A stretch of 64,000 nt of DNA from Branchinecta lynchi (taxonomy: Eukaryota > Arthropoda > Branchiopoda > Anostraca > Branchinectidae): assembly GCA_023053575.1 (NCBI GenBank), contig JAKZAP010000018.1:9052001-9116000 (forward strand). Direction: 5' to 3'. Each line of letters starts with the position of its first letter. The stretch's first letter is position 1. The position numbers were made by a program, and so were the translations under genes. Positions 45,353-55,990 of the stretch are shown here, piece by piece. The notes under the pieces were generated by a model. That model ran no database searches. It saw nothing but the letters and a program-made list of their open reading frames with translations, and had not been told where the DNA came from.

Positions 45353-45799
45353 CAGTGGAATTGCGGCATTTAATTATCTTCTTTTTGTATTATTCGTTTT
45401 TTTTGTCTACTTGTTTCAGCTTCTTCAAAATAACATTACAACTGACATGACCCAAGTCAGCTTAAGGCGGTATGACGGTTAGAAAGAAAAAATTATGTTC
45501 GAGGTAAAACGACCTATTTTGAGATAAGGCAGAACATCATGTCAAGATAGGGCGCTTTACCGTGAATTTTACAAAAAAACAGAACGCCCTAAGTGTAGAA
45601 AACTGGTTCTAGCTGAGGAATACTCAGAATTGATCATTTAGGACTTGACTTGTACACCGGAGGTGAATATACTGATCAGACAGAATTAATCAAAACCCCA
45701 TAATTTTTCTTAGAAAAAAAACGGCCACAGAAAAAAGCTTTGAAGTGTTTTTTCTCGAAACTAAGATTTTCGAGATAGGGCGTTTTGCCTAGACACGGT

Positions 45800-46440
45800 C
45801 GATTAGCCTCAACCCATACTGAAAAATACTAGCTAGCGTAGTCTCGATTCAGCTAACACGGTGTCAAAAGTAATTTGTTCAAGATATAGTTCAGAACTAC
45901 GATCTACGCGTTCTCTTACATGCTCACTTACATGCTTCCTTGGGATTCAATTTGCTTCTCTTGCAATGGTATGATGTCTCACTGTTTGATGAAATCAGGT
46001 ATAAAGGTCGATTTTAAGTTTTTTTTTTTTTTCCTGTCTTTACCGGCATACATTGTGTTCTATAATGCCAGTAAGTTGCACCCCGACGCTGCAGGAAGTA
46101 GAACCTTAGGCCTAATCCCTTCGGTATTAAACCTTTTTCTCGATGCAAATAGTCTATCTGTTTAAGTCGTGACACATTAACCTTTCTACTTACGGCTCAG
46201 TTCTTATTTTTGTCGAGAGGTCTCTGCATTGTGTCTGTGTCACGATTGATGGAAACGTCGAATCTGAAACATCAATCAAAATGCTGTCCAGTCCAGTCGA
46301 CACTACTTGAATCAAGGGGAGGGAAGCTTGCGTTTTATCGTATCCTCAGTGGCAAACTTGTACCGAGGCGCACCATCCTCGGAAGGGGGATCATATTGTG
46401 TAAAAAAAAGTATAGTTGGTACTCACTTATTTCAGTTATA
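45800..46440. other. Intron 4, nothing recognised
   Basis: No supported feature except a T run at about 46019-46032. Confidence 0.35.
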
Positions 46441-46880
46441 ATTCTGCTCGTCGGTTTTTCGTACAAATAGTCGATTTTGTTTTAAAAACAGTCGTTTTCT
46501 CCGCAAAAAAAAATTAGCAGCCAGTCAGTAAATACCTTGCCTCCCACCCCACCCCCAGTGTCTAGTAACGCCTCTGCTGGAATCCAGTTCGTCCGGATCA
46601 GGAAGTACAGTGTATATTTGCATCAGAGAGTCCGCAGAAACCTTTGGCCTTGTTTCTTTAAGGAGCCACTTGCCACAGCATTGCGGTGCAGTACAGATGA
46701 TTCTGATCTTTGGGTTTGTCAAAACCCAAGAAACAGTCGATTTTCCTTCAAAAAGTCGTTTTTTCCGCAAATACACTCGGTAAATACGACCAGCCCGTCA
46801 GTAAATACCTCCCCCCCCCCCCTCCCCCACCTAATGACTAGTAACGCCTCTGCTGGAATCTAGTTCGTCCTGATCAGTGG
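46440..46880. repeat. Two tandem copies of a hAT-like end plus its flank
   Basis: Unit: AGTCGATTTT phrases, TCCGCAAA, GTCAGTAAATACC, a C-rich run, CTAGTAACGCCTCTGCTGGA, then CAGTTCGTCCGGATCAG. It occurs at about 46460-46600 and 46735-46880. Because the presumed flank after CTCTG is also repeated, this is a local duplication rather than two insertions. Confidence 0.6.
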
Positions 46881-47984
46881 TATGCCTAAGTACTTCTAAT
46901 AACAAAACTAGCTTCGTGATAAATATTTTCTTTGAGGTGGCAGAAAGGCCAGTAAGTTTAAGTAGCCTATCCTATTAGTCTTGCACGTTGCAGAGATTTT
47001 AATCGCTAATTGCTGTTCAGAATTATCCAGTACATAATTTTCGATTCAGAGAATGAATAATCGGATTTGGGAACTGATATTATGAACTTGTAAGTTGCTA
47101 GAACCGACCCTTTCTCAATTGTAATCACAGTGCTCGAGCAAACTTCAATCAAGAAAGAAATGTTGAAATAGTCTTATCTTATCGTGGGTTTTGGTAGATT
47201 TTTGCTCCTTCGAGTCGGACCCTGGCTTTCTAATGATCAGAGCTGCCAATATTAACTCAGGTCTGTTTTTCTTGAGCTGGGTGTCATATCTGTCCTAGGA
47301 AAATAGTCAATACAAAATGACAGGTGCAGATACAGACTTAAAAAGCCATTAGCCCTTTGGCTTGAAGAAAAATTATAGAGAGATCACATCGTTTGGTTAG
47401 CTTGTGCAACATGTAACAGTGACCATGTTTAAATACTTGCTAGGAGAGTATCTGACAGGTTACTAAGAGCCAATCCATCAAATCCTATCTCTCCCTTTGC
47501 GCGCCTCAGCTGTCTTGACTACTTCAGTCTCTTCAAAAAAGTAACCTTTGACTTTACTATGCATGTTTTAAATGATAGATGGCATGATACACGACGTGTT
47601 TGATTGTCGGTGAAGGGTGGGTGCTTTTCGCTCGAAGTAGAGAGGGGCTGTTGCTTCCCTGTCTGGCGGTGTGCAACTAGTGTGACCTTTCTTCGGCCGC
47701 GCGAGTCGTAGAAGTTTTCTTCGTCAAGTATGGTTTCCGCCTCGCACTCCTCTTGCCTCGTGATATATGAACCGGATTCGGCTAATATACCGGATTAACG
47801 GCTCTAGATCCGTGTACTATTCTATGTTTCTTTGTGAACGTCACTCGACAGCAGCATTTGCATTTGCTCGCTTCTTACTTAACTTGGATTATCCCGCTTC
47901 TACTTCAACGGCCCGACGCTATGCGTCTCAGTACTGGTCCCCGCCTTTACTATTGCCTTGGGCATAGCTGATCTAGAGCTGCCG

Positions 47985-48075
47985 TCTAGTCCAGAGTATC
48001 CGAGTCCGAGGCGAGTCTGAGACCAAAGTCATGCTCACGAGTCGAGACGAGTCCGAGTCCTGGACAAAATCCCTT
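47985..48075. repeat. GAGTC/GAGTCC-rich degenerate repeat
   Basis: Irregular repeats of CCGAGTC, CGAGTCCGAG and GAGTCGAGACGAGTCCGAGT. Confidence 0.6.
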
Positions 48076-49462
48076 GAGACGAGACTATCAAAAAATGTTC
48101 TCGAGGTCGAATCAGGCCCCGAGGCCTGTTAATGTGTTATTTTTTCCTTATTTTGACAGATAGCTCGATTAATAATGCAATGTAAAACATAATAATATAA
48201 ATAAGATAACCAACGCTTGGCTAATCTCTTTACTTGGTCACTGAAGGCGACCGAGTGATTGAATTTTGCCGGGACGAAACGTTTTCTCGGACCCTGGATT
48301 ACGAGACTAGCATAGTCCGGGTCCAAATCCATAAGCCCACCAGGTCTGATAGCTGTACTTGACTAAGAGCTGGTCTCTTGAGGGTAAACGTTGACATTCA
48401 AGATACGAGTATAAATATTTGAAATACAACTGGTAATACTGGAAAGACGTTTGGAAATCCAACCCTCAACAGTGGAACAAGCTGTGCTGAATCCGTTTTC
48501 GGCCTCTTGGACGAATTTACGGTTTCGTAACTGATGAGCTCAGAACATACGACTGTCATTCTGACAAGCTCAAAACTTACGACTAAAGATGCAACACTCC
48601 GAGACATGTGGACTTGAGCCCCCCTACACCCCCTCACCCTGCCACTGCTGCCTTAAGACATAGCTGTGTACTTGGCTTTATTCACTGTTCACGGCAGTAG
48701 GGAGAGATCCACTGATACGAAGAGTGTCCGACACAGTGTACTTCCACCTTAGGGATCAACATCCCCTCGACGAGAGGACCATGGAAAAGGAATCTGGCAT
48801 TTCCTCAGGTGCCTCGTGATGCTCATCCATCTAAAACGTCGAAAACCCCTCGGTTCAGAGGTCCTGGAAAAAAGAGTTGGGCGTTCCTCCGGTCAGCGTA
48901 AACTTCAGTTGCCAGAGCTGTGATCCGCACAGATATGACTGATTGAAATATGGTGGCAATTGTACTTAAATACGTTTCTTGTTCATGAGACCGCCCAAGA
49001 AGAGGCTGTCCTGTTCAGAGGCGTTACTAGCCAAAAACTGATGAATATGATATGTTTAAAAAGTGCAGTTATAACTTGTCTATCTTATTTCTGGACCTGC
49101 TTGTCTATTCTGAAGTCAAAGTTCCTTAAATGATATAAAATTAAAAGCAAAGGTTGTTTTTAGCTAAATTGCAAAAAATGGGGCGCCGACTATCTCAACT
49201 GCCTGGGGGTTCTGGATCTCTATTTCGGGGCCTGTTTCTGCCTCTTCCATATGAGACGGAAAACGCACTCTCTAGTCTTAGTTCCAGTGAAACAACAAGT
49301 AAATAAATGAAATCGACACACTTTAAACAGATGGAAAGCGAATGGAAATCTAATGTGTGGGGTTTATTCGTTTTCTGGTGTGTTGCAAGATGGGGCTGAT
49401 GAACAGTTTCTTTGTACTAAAGAGCCTTGAAACCTCGGTGAATTAGAAGAAAAACTAAACCT
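48076..49462. other. Intron 4, mostly unrecognised
   Basis: A hAT-like end, CAGAGGCGTTACTAGCC, sits at 49018. 49140-49260 resembles 36720-36840 (AACTGCCTGGGGGTTCTGGA versus AACTGCCTAGGAGTCATAAG). No gene supported. Confidence 0.4.
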
Positions 49463-49541
49463 ACGTTGCCTGGGCAACGTGAAGTGTTGCGGCAACCTTT
49501 GTCCGGCTTCGCCGACTAAAGTGTTGCGAGAGCAACACTTT
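49463..49541. repeat. Cluster of small perfect hairpins
   Basis: 49463-49480 ACGTTGCCTGGGCAACGT is a perfect palindromic stem. Next come GTTGCGGCAAC, a GGCTTCGCC stem with a TTCG-type loop, and 49518-49541, where AAAGTGTTGC and GCAACACTTT pair around GAGA, a GNRA-type tetraloop. Confidence 0.75.
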
Positions 49542-49690
49542 GGTTTTGTTTCTTCGCTGTCGGTTAAATGCTGAAGTTGTCAACTTATCGAAGCTTATAA
49601 AACGGTATGTTCTAAGAAGAAAACAATCAGTAATCACATGATCAAAGGCTATTCCTCAGCGTTGTAGAAACAACAACAACAGGATATCGA

Positions 49691-50470
49691 TTGACTTTGC
49701 AGTCAGTAGAACTTTATCCTTTTCAATCGCAGACATCGGGACGGATGAAAACTTGGAACAATATCTTATACAATCTAGTTGTTATTATAAAGCTATGCCT
49801 GACTTTTCAGGATGAAAATACCATAGGTGACACTATTAATTATTACGAAACTACCTCATTGTTTTATTGTTTGTACCCGTTGCGTAAACAGTTAATCCTA
49901 GGTTACAGCGATAGAGCATCGATACAAACTTTCTTACCGTCAGATTTACAGAAATTGAATACAATGTGCACCAATTTGCACAAATTTCTAGCCCCTCGTG
50001 AACCAAATCCTACTTACAAGTCCTTCTCCCGTGAAAGAGATCAAGTTCACCGGAAACAAATAATGAGTACAAGAGCTAGCAAAATTTGCAAACCCCTCAT
50101 CGCTGAAGATGATTGTAGCATAACAGCTGATTATTACTTAAAAGTCCCTTGCATGTCTTACAATTGGGAAGCAAATAGTTCTTACCATCGAATACACCGC
50201 AAACAAATAACAGGTACACCAACTAGCAAAAGCTGCGAACCCCTCATTGCCGACGATGATTATGAGATAACAGTCGACTGTTGCTTACTAGTCCCCTACA
50301 TGTCTCATAACTGGTATCGGCCTATTTTTGGTTTCAGTGTGTACCTTACTACTGAAGTTGTCAACCCCTTGAAACTTTCAAAGCTGGTGTATCTCATGAA
50401 GGAATTTTTGTACCAAAAGATGGATGACATATACTTTGATCAGCTCATCAAGGGCTATCGATTGCCCTAA
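49691..50470 (+). CDS. Unknown 259-codon ORF with internal repeat
   Basis: An uninterrupted 259-codon frame in AT-rich DNA, longer than expected by chance. It contains two in-frame ~43-residue repeats: SKICKPLIAEDDCSITADYY followed by VPCMSYNW, and SKSCEPLIADDDYEITVDCC followed by VPYMSHNW, each preceded by HRKQI. No signal peptide, catalytic motif or known domain is visible. The second copy of the block (50620-51275) has frameshifts and stops, so at most one copy could be expressed. It may be a fragment of a mobile-element protein, or chance openness carried by a duplicated repeat. The Met at 49691 has no supporting context. Function unknown. Confidence 0.35.
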   Translation: MTLQSVELYPFQSQTSGRMKTWNNILYNLVVIIKLCLTFQDENTIGDTINYYETTSLFYCLYPLRKQLILGYSDRASIQTFLPSDLQKLNTMCTNLHKFLAPREPNPTYKSFSRERDQVHRKQIMSTRASKICKPLIAEDDCSITADYYLKVPCMSYNWEANSSYHRIHRKQITGTPTSKSCEPLIADDDYEITVDCCLLVPYMSHNWYRPIFGFSVYLTTEVVNPLKLSKLVYLMKEFLYQKMDDIYFDQLIKGYRLP

Positions 50471-50502
50471 CAACAACAAAAGAATATCGGAAGAAGGGAC
50501 TA

Positions 50503-51275
50503 AATTGACTTTGCAGTCAGTTCAACCTTTTCAATCGTAGAAATCCTGACTGATGAAAACTTGGAACAATATGTTAAATAACTTAGTTGGTATTATAAAG
50601 CTATCCGTAACTTTTCAGGATGAAAATAGCACAGATGACACTATTAACTATTACGAAACTACCTCGTTGTTTAACATTATCGTGTGTACCCGTTGCGCAA
50701 ATAGTTAATCCTAGGTTACAGCTTCAGAGCATCGATACAAACTTTCTTACTGTCAGATTTATAGAAATCGAATACAGTGTGCACCAGTTTGCACAAACTT
50801 CTAGCCCGACGTGAACCGATTCTTACTTACAAGTCCCTCTCCCGTGATAGACATCAAGTTCACCGGAAACAAATATGGGTACACCAGCTAGCAAAAGTTG
50901 CAAGCCCCTCATCGCTCAAGATGATTGTTAGCATAACAGCTGATTATTACTTACAAGTCCGTTGCATATCTTATAATTGGGAACCAGATTGTTCTTACCA
51001 TCGAATATTGGAAACAAATAACAGGTACGCGAACTAGCAAAAGCTGTCAACCCCTCATTGCCCAAGATGATTATGAGCTAACAGTCGACTGTTGCTTACA
51101 AGTCCCCTACATGTCTCACAACTGGTATCGCCTATTTCTGGTTCCAGTATGTACCCTACTACTGAAGTTGCCAACCCGTTGAAATTTTCAAACTGGTGTA
51201 TCTCATGAAGGAATTTTTGTACCAAATAATGGATGTCATATACTTTGATCAGCTCATCAACTGCTATCGATTGGG
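50503..51275 (+). pseudogene. Frameshifted second copy of the 49691 ORF
   Basis: Aligns to 49691-50470 base by base but carries a small insertion near 50690 and several stops (e.g. in GATTGTTAGC near 50930). Only short frames remain (50620-50814, 50777-51037). Confidence 0.5.
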
Positions 51276-51830
51276 GGGCACGGAATCTTTTCGATCCTTG
51301 ACTGCACTGGCATAGAGGAACAGCCCGGTTGCTGAAGAGGTGCTCGCGAACACGAAAGGAGCAGGACCTTCGGGACAGCTTACTCCCCTAGTCCGTGAAT
51401 GGTTGTCAGGGGCGGAGAGGGAGACTAAAGGGACAACTAAAACTGAGAAGTTTGAAGACTAGAGATGGTGGTAGATGCTTGATGATAGAAGCTTGAAGAC
51501 AAGTAGAGTCTGGTATTGGTTTGAGGAATGCCTGCTACATGTTTTCCTCTTTTTTGTATATTGAGCTATATTTGTAATTTATGTTATTTACGATTTGAAA
51601 TAAAAGCAAAAATATCATTCCAGCCATTTTGGTTCGCAGTGGTAGATTACTGGATTGGTAAATATGGAACACAACTATATGGGCCTCCCGAGAGCGGAAC
51701 TGGGTTTTATTCAGGTTTAACAATCAAAAATCAGGTTTAACAAAAACATTGTTAGCTTTTAGTTTTGTGTAGTAAAATTGGTTTATGAAAATCTTTGGTT
51801 GGCAAGATTCTAAACGTTTTTAGGTTTAAT
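51276..51830. other. Intron 4, nothing recognised
   Basis: No supported feature. Confidence 0.35.
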
Positions 51831-51833
51831 TTC

Positions 51834-52380
51834 TCTTGTCTTTTATGCTTTAAATAGTCATTTCATTCCAGACATTCGTCACATGTTATCGAGCGGAATA
51901 TTCTTCAGTGTTGTATAATATCATGTCTTTTGAGCTTTAAACAGCCATTACAATCAATTCATTAACTTTATTGCAGCACACTTGCCATAAATAACAGAAA
52001 AGAAGAAACACAGAAAAGCACTAGAGAACAGAAAAATCGTCGTTTAGCGACCGCTAAATGGGTAAATAAAACTCCTTGATGAGTCGGAAATGCAATTTTC
52101 TCATGTCTTTTTTTTTGCTTTAAACAGTCATTTTGTTCCAGCCATTTTGTCACGTGTCATCGAGCGATTATTCTCTGATGCTATTGGAAAATCAATTTCT
52201 CATGTTTTCAGTGTTTTAAACAGTCATTTTATTCCAGCCATTTCGTCACGTGTCATTCGTCCATATTCGTGTCATTTCGTCACGTGTCACCGAGCGAATA
52301 TTCTTTGGAGCTGTCGTGAACCTTGATGAATCGGAAAGCAGTTTTTCGTGTCTTTGTGCTTTACAGTAATTTTATTCCAG
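51834..52380 (+). repeat. Tandem copies of the exon 5 acceptor region
   Basis: The unit is TGCTTTAAACAGTCATTTTA, TTCCAG, then CCATTTCGTCACGTGTCATC and GAGCGAATATTCT, that is, intron end plus the first ~40 exon bases. Copies follow acceptor-like CCAG at 51871, 52141 and 52237, and an exon-only copy starts at 52273. The real exon starts at 52381. Spacings are irregular (270, 96, 35 and 108 bases). Confidence 0.88.
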
Positions 52381-52540
52381 CCATTTCGTCACGTGTCATC
52401 GAGCGAATATTCTCAGGAGCTGTAATGAGAGATAAGGACGAGAAGAAGGATGTAAAGAAGATGTCATATTCGGACTTCGTTTGGTTCCTTCTCGCAGAGG
52501 AAGATAAAAGGCATCCGACCGCCATTGAATACTGGTTTAG
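52381..52540 (+). CDS. PPP2R3: PPP2R3 exon: RIFSGAV / SYSDFVWFLL block
   Basis: Encodes the last two bases of Ala258, residues 259-310 and two bases of Arg311. It reads from ISSRVIERIFSGAV through a charged, variable loop (MRDKDEKKDVKK) to MSYSDFVWFLLAEEDK and ends EYWF. This follows DLSRHNEH of the previous exon exactly as in PR72/PR70. Acceptor TTTTATTCCAG, donor GTAAGA. Oddly, the acceptor plus about the first 40 exon bases occurs in several degraded tandem copies upstream (51872, 52142, 52238, 52273). The 52381 copy is chosen because only it continues into the rest of the conserved exon. Confidence 0.96.
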
Positions 52541-53136
52541 GTAAGAATAATAGTAGATCATAAAATGTTTGTCGACATTTCTTTTCTTCCTCAATACTGG
52601 GAGTAAAAATGGAAACATAAACAGTAAATAGTAAAAATACGAGGCTAGCACTTGTCGTATAAAGACATTTAAGAAACTATTTCGTAAAGAACTTCTTTAT
52701 ATAATAAGAGAAGCTAAATAATCTGTTTTTAGTGCAGAGTCTTTTATGGGCAATTGCACGGTTTTCGGTTATTACTTATGTTGACAGAGTACTTTCCGAA
52801 TCATATGAGAGGACTAGTTTTTGTCGTGTGTTCCGATTCTATGTTTCGCTGGGGAAAAAGGATAAACTAACAGATAAACTCACATAATGTTTAACACAAG
52901 ACAATGCAAACATGTATTATCTGCTATCAGACGCGTGACAGTGTTTTACCCTTCTAGATTTTCTTCATAATGATAACCCTTTCAGATGTTTTTTGCATCC
53001 CAATCACAGCTGTGACTCCTCCTTTGTTTCGTGTCTCTCAGATTTGTTCCTCTGTGACACCCTTCAATATTCCGAAATCTGAAGTGTCCAACCGGGCTTC
53101 CGACGTGTTTAGCCTAGGTTCATCTTCCGGAGGGAT
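52541..53136. other. Start of intron 5, nothing recognised
   Basis: AT-rich, no supported feature. Confidence 0.35.
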
Positions 53137-53144
53137 TTCTGGAA

Positions 53145-53458
53145 CAGGGTTGCTACATGTCACACGTTAGTGTGAATTGTCACTCGATTTTGTGTTTGTC
53201 ACTCTTGTCCTACGTAGGACATAAAATTCATGTATTTAAGAAAACGTCCATATGTGTCATTTTCAAGCAGTGATTTCGAACAAAATTTACTATTTCACGT
53301 CTTTTCGTGAAATTAAAATTTAAAATGTGTATTTTTTGCAATTAAAGTTTTGCATCCAACCCATTTCTTATTTTTTCATGAAAATAAAATTTTACTCCCA
53401 TTCACTCTCTGTTTTCGACCAAATGTCACTCTCAAATTTGTTCGATGTGGCAACCCTG
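53145..53458. mobile_element. hAT-type MITE (family L), copy 2, 314 bp
   Basis: Begins CAGGGTTGCTACATGTCAC and ends GATGTGGCAACCCTG. Flanked by perfect 8-bp duplications TTCTGGAA at 53137-53144 and 53459-53466. The interior is shared with 30531-30853. Confidence 0.92.
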
Positions 53459-53466
53459 TTCTGGAA

Positions 53467-54535
53467 TCCGGAAGAACAGTCTGGAAGGTGAACCGTGGCG
53501 TAAAGGGTAAAAGTCAATAATAGTGAGTCAAAATGTGATTTTCCTCTTAATGGACTGCACACCCACGCTTTCGCGTACATTTATGGTTGCCTGTGACGCA
53601 AGCCACATACTATTTTGATGTTTTGGGCTCGGATTACAGTAATTTGTAGATGTCCGGCTATGCTGGAACGAATCAGTTCGTATGATATAAAAAAGGTAGC
53701 GTTTCCACTTTTGAATGAATGAATTGGTAAAAAAAAAAAAAAAACTCAGACGGACTAAACCCTATTAAATTAAAAAATTTAAACTTAAACTTTCTTGTTA
53801 AATCGAAGGTAATACCTAAACTTATACCTAGAAGAAGAAGAGAAAGAAGAGTAACTTTTTCAATTATAGAAACCATTACAGTTTCTTGGCCTAAAAAACA
53901 TCAGAAGAAAAAGAATCCTCCCAAAAGAGCAACATGGTGTTTGCACGAAACGAAGTCATTAAGTAAAACTCAAAGTCATAAATCTAAAAATGGTAGGATG
54001 AAACTATGCTGAGAGCGAACATGGGAGGTGACAATTACAAAATAAACAATTAAAACCCATGCCCACCAATGCTGCAGCAGGAGTTATTTATTTACTTATT
54101 ATTTCTGAAAAAAAAGGTAAGGTAAGCTTTTCGCTACAGTGATACGTTATGCTCCTTTGAACATTTCTCTAAATTTAAGAGGTTTTCTCTCTCGCCTCAA
54201 AAACAGTCAAATGGAAATAATAATTGAGAAACAATGTTAGCAAAGAGCCAAGTGTTTAAGCTTTCTTTTGACATAAAGAATGGAATCAAATTCTTTTAGT
54301 GTGATTTCGTGTTCCTTTTTTAACCTTTATTTGAATACTTCAGATAGTCAAGAAAGTAATAAACAAGTGTTGATGACATATGCAAATATGCAAAGTTAAT
54401 CATTCGTGTTCCGCCTTGGACAAGGAGCGGTAGACTGCGGCAGAGATACAGCTTGCCGATCCTCTTGATGCTGCGGATAAACTTTTTTCTAAGATGTGAG
54501 AAAATCCTTCGAACCACCCTTGGAAGGGTTTTTAT
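53467..54535. other. Intron 5, nothing recognised
   Basis: GAATGAATGAATTGG then an A run (53716-53745) suggests a retroposon tail. Otherwise unremarkable. Confidence 0.35.
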
Positions 54536-55990
54536 AAGTGCCATATAGCGACCGCAATTTCTGTCCGTCCGTCGGTCTGTCGGTCCGGGTTTTGCTAGTT
54601 CGGGCACTTCCACGTAAGCTAGGACGATGAAACTTGGCAGGCGTATCAGGGACCCCGAAAGATTAAATTGGAAATAGTCACTTTGCCGATCCGAATATCA
54701 TGGGGGGACTGGAGGGAGGGGGAATCTGGAATATTGAGGAATGTATAACTTTTAAACGCTTGGTCGGATGAAACTTGATACTAGGAAAGACCTCGTGCCC
54801 CAGACGACCTGATTGAAATCCGGACCGGATCCGACGACTTTGGGGGAGCTGGAGGGGGGGGGGCGGAAATCTTGGGAAACACTTATAGTGGAGGGATCGG
54901 GATGTCTATATCTATGTCCTAGATACGTCGTTGACATAACCGGACCGAATTCTGGCACTGTGTGGGGGGGGGGGGAATCAGCGAGTTCAGTACTTCTCGA
55001 TGTACTAGGATGATGGAACTCGGCAGGAATATCAGGGATTCTGAATAGACCGACATGAAAATTTGAACGATCCGAACATCGTGGGGGAGTGGAGAGATGG
55101 GGAATCCGGAATCTAGTGGGGGAATCCGGAATCTCTGGGGGGGGGGGATTGGAAGGGGGCACCAGAATTTTAGCGAAACGCTTAGCGTCGAGGGATCTGG
55201 ATGGAATTTGGTGAGAACAATAAGCATAAGCATTAGATACTTTCTTGGCAGAACTAGATCATATGGGGGCTCTTTGAGGGGGGGGGGTCCCCGAATTTCG
55301 GTGATCGCGAGTTAAGATGCTTCCAAATGTGCTAAGAAGGATAAAAGTTGGCAGGCATATAAGTGACCCTACCAAATAGACTTAAGGACCCGACAAAATG
55401 CCCTAGGAAGACTTCCGTACATGGACCTGACCATTTTTCGGGGACTCGAGGGAGGGGGGATCCGGAAATTACTGACTTCCGTAGGTTGCGAACAAATGGT
55501 TCGACTCAAGTGAAACTTTATGGGTGATAAGAACGGATGATGTACTTATACAAAGCATGTGTCCGAACCCATTCGGCCATGGTTGGTGGAGTTGGGGGGG
55601 GGGGGCGGTCTCGACCAAGGTAAAGGTTGATGAAGCGGGGACAGGAAATTTGCAGATATGCTCCGATTCGAGTTAAACTTGATGGACGGGAAGAGGAGAT
55701 GTTAGAGATGCGAAGTTTGTGTGGCCAAGTCGTTTTCGGGCACAGTGGGGGAGATGGAGGGGGAGTCCCGGAAATGTTGTGACTCTCATAGGCATTGGAC
55801 GAGTGGAGTGATTTGAATGAAACTTGGAGAGTAGAGAGATTGTGTGCCTTAGATGACATATTTTAGGCTCCAGATTGGATCCGAGCACGGTGGGCAGGAG
55901 TACTCGAATTTCCGGCAAAATGCTCAGATTTACTTTCTCGTTTCTCACACCATCTACTCGTGACAAGTGCCATATCAGCTCTTAGCTCTT
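54536..55990 (+). repeat. Family C element, diverged copy
   Basis: Left AAGTGCCATATAGCGACCGC then GTCCGTCCGTCGGTCTGTCG; right ACAAGTGCCATATCAGCTCT then TAGCTCTTGTTT. Internal units (GGGACTGGAGGGAGGGGGAA, AATCCGGACCGGATCCGACG) are more degraded than at 34557-36560. Confidence 0.82.

Larger units (their letters stand above)
44315..45789. mobile_element. 1.5 kb DNA-transposon-like element with subterminal repeats
   Basis: The ends are inverted: GGCAAAACGCCCTA at 44315-44328 and TAGGGCGTTTTGCC at 45776-45789. The same motif recurs in both orientations inside both end regions: 44334-44352, 44449-44457, 44485-44501, 44551-44575, 44594-44610, 44618-44640, 45505-45530, 45543-45568, 45583-45593. Many copies carry GCCGTGAATT. 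Such clustered subterminal motifs are typical transposase-binding arrays. I could not read a target duplication. A protein remnant lies in the middle, itself split by a MITE. Confidence 0.7.
49685..51275 (+). repeat. ~815-bp direct duplication
   Basis: Unit 1 starts near 49688 (GATTGACTTTGCAGTCAG) and unit 2 near 50503 (AATTGACTTTGCAGTCAG). They share long stretches such as GACACTATTAA, GCATCGATACAAACTTTCTT, TTCACCGGAAACAAATA and CAGTCGACTGTTGCTTAC, and both end near GCTATCGATTG. Confidence 0.85.

Noticed and set aside
54752..55859. Pro-rich minus-strand frames (104-136 codons)
   Set aside because: Translations of the GGGGGAG-rich family C units; low complexity.
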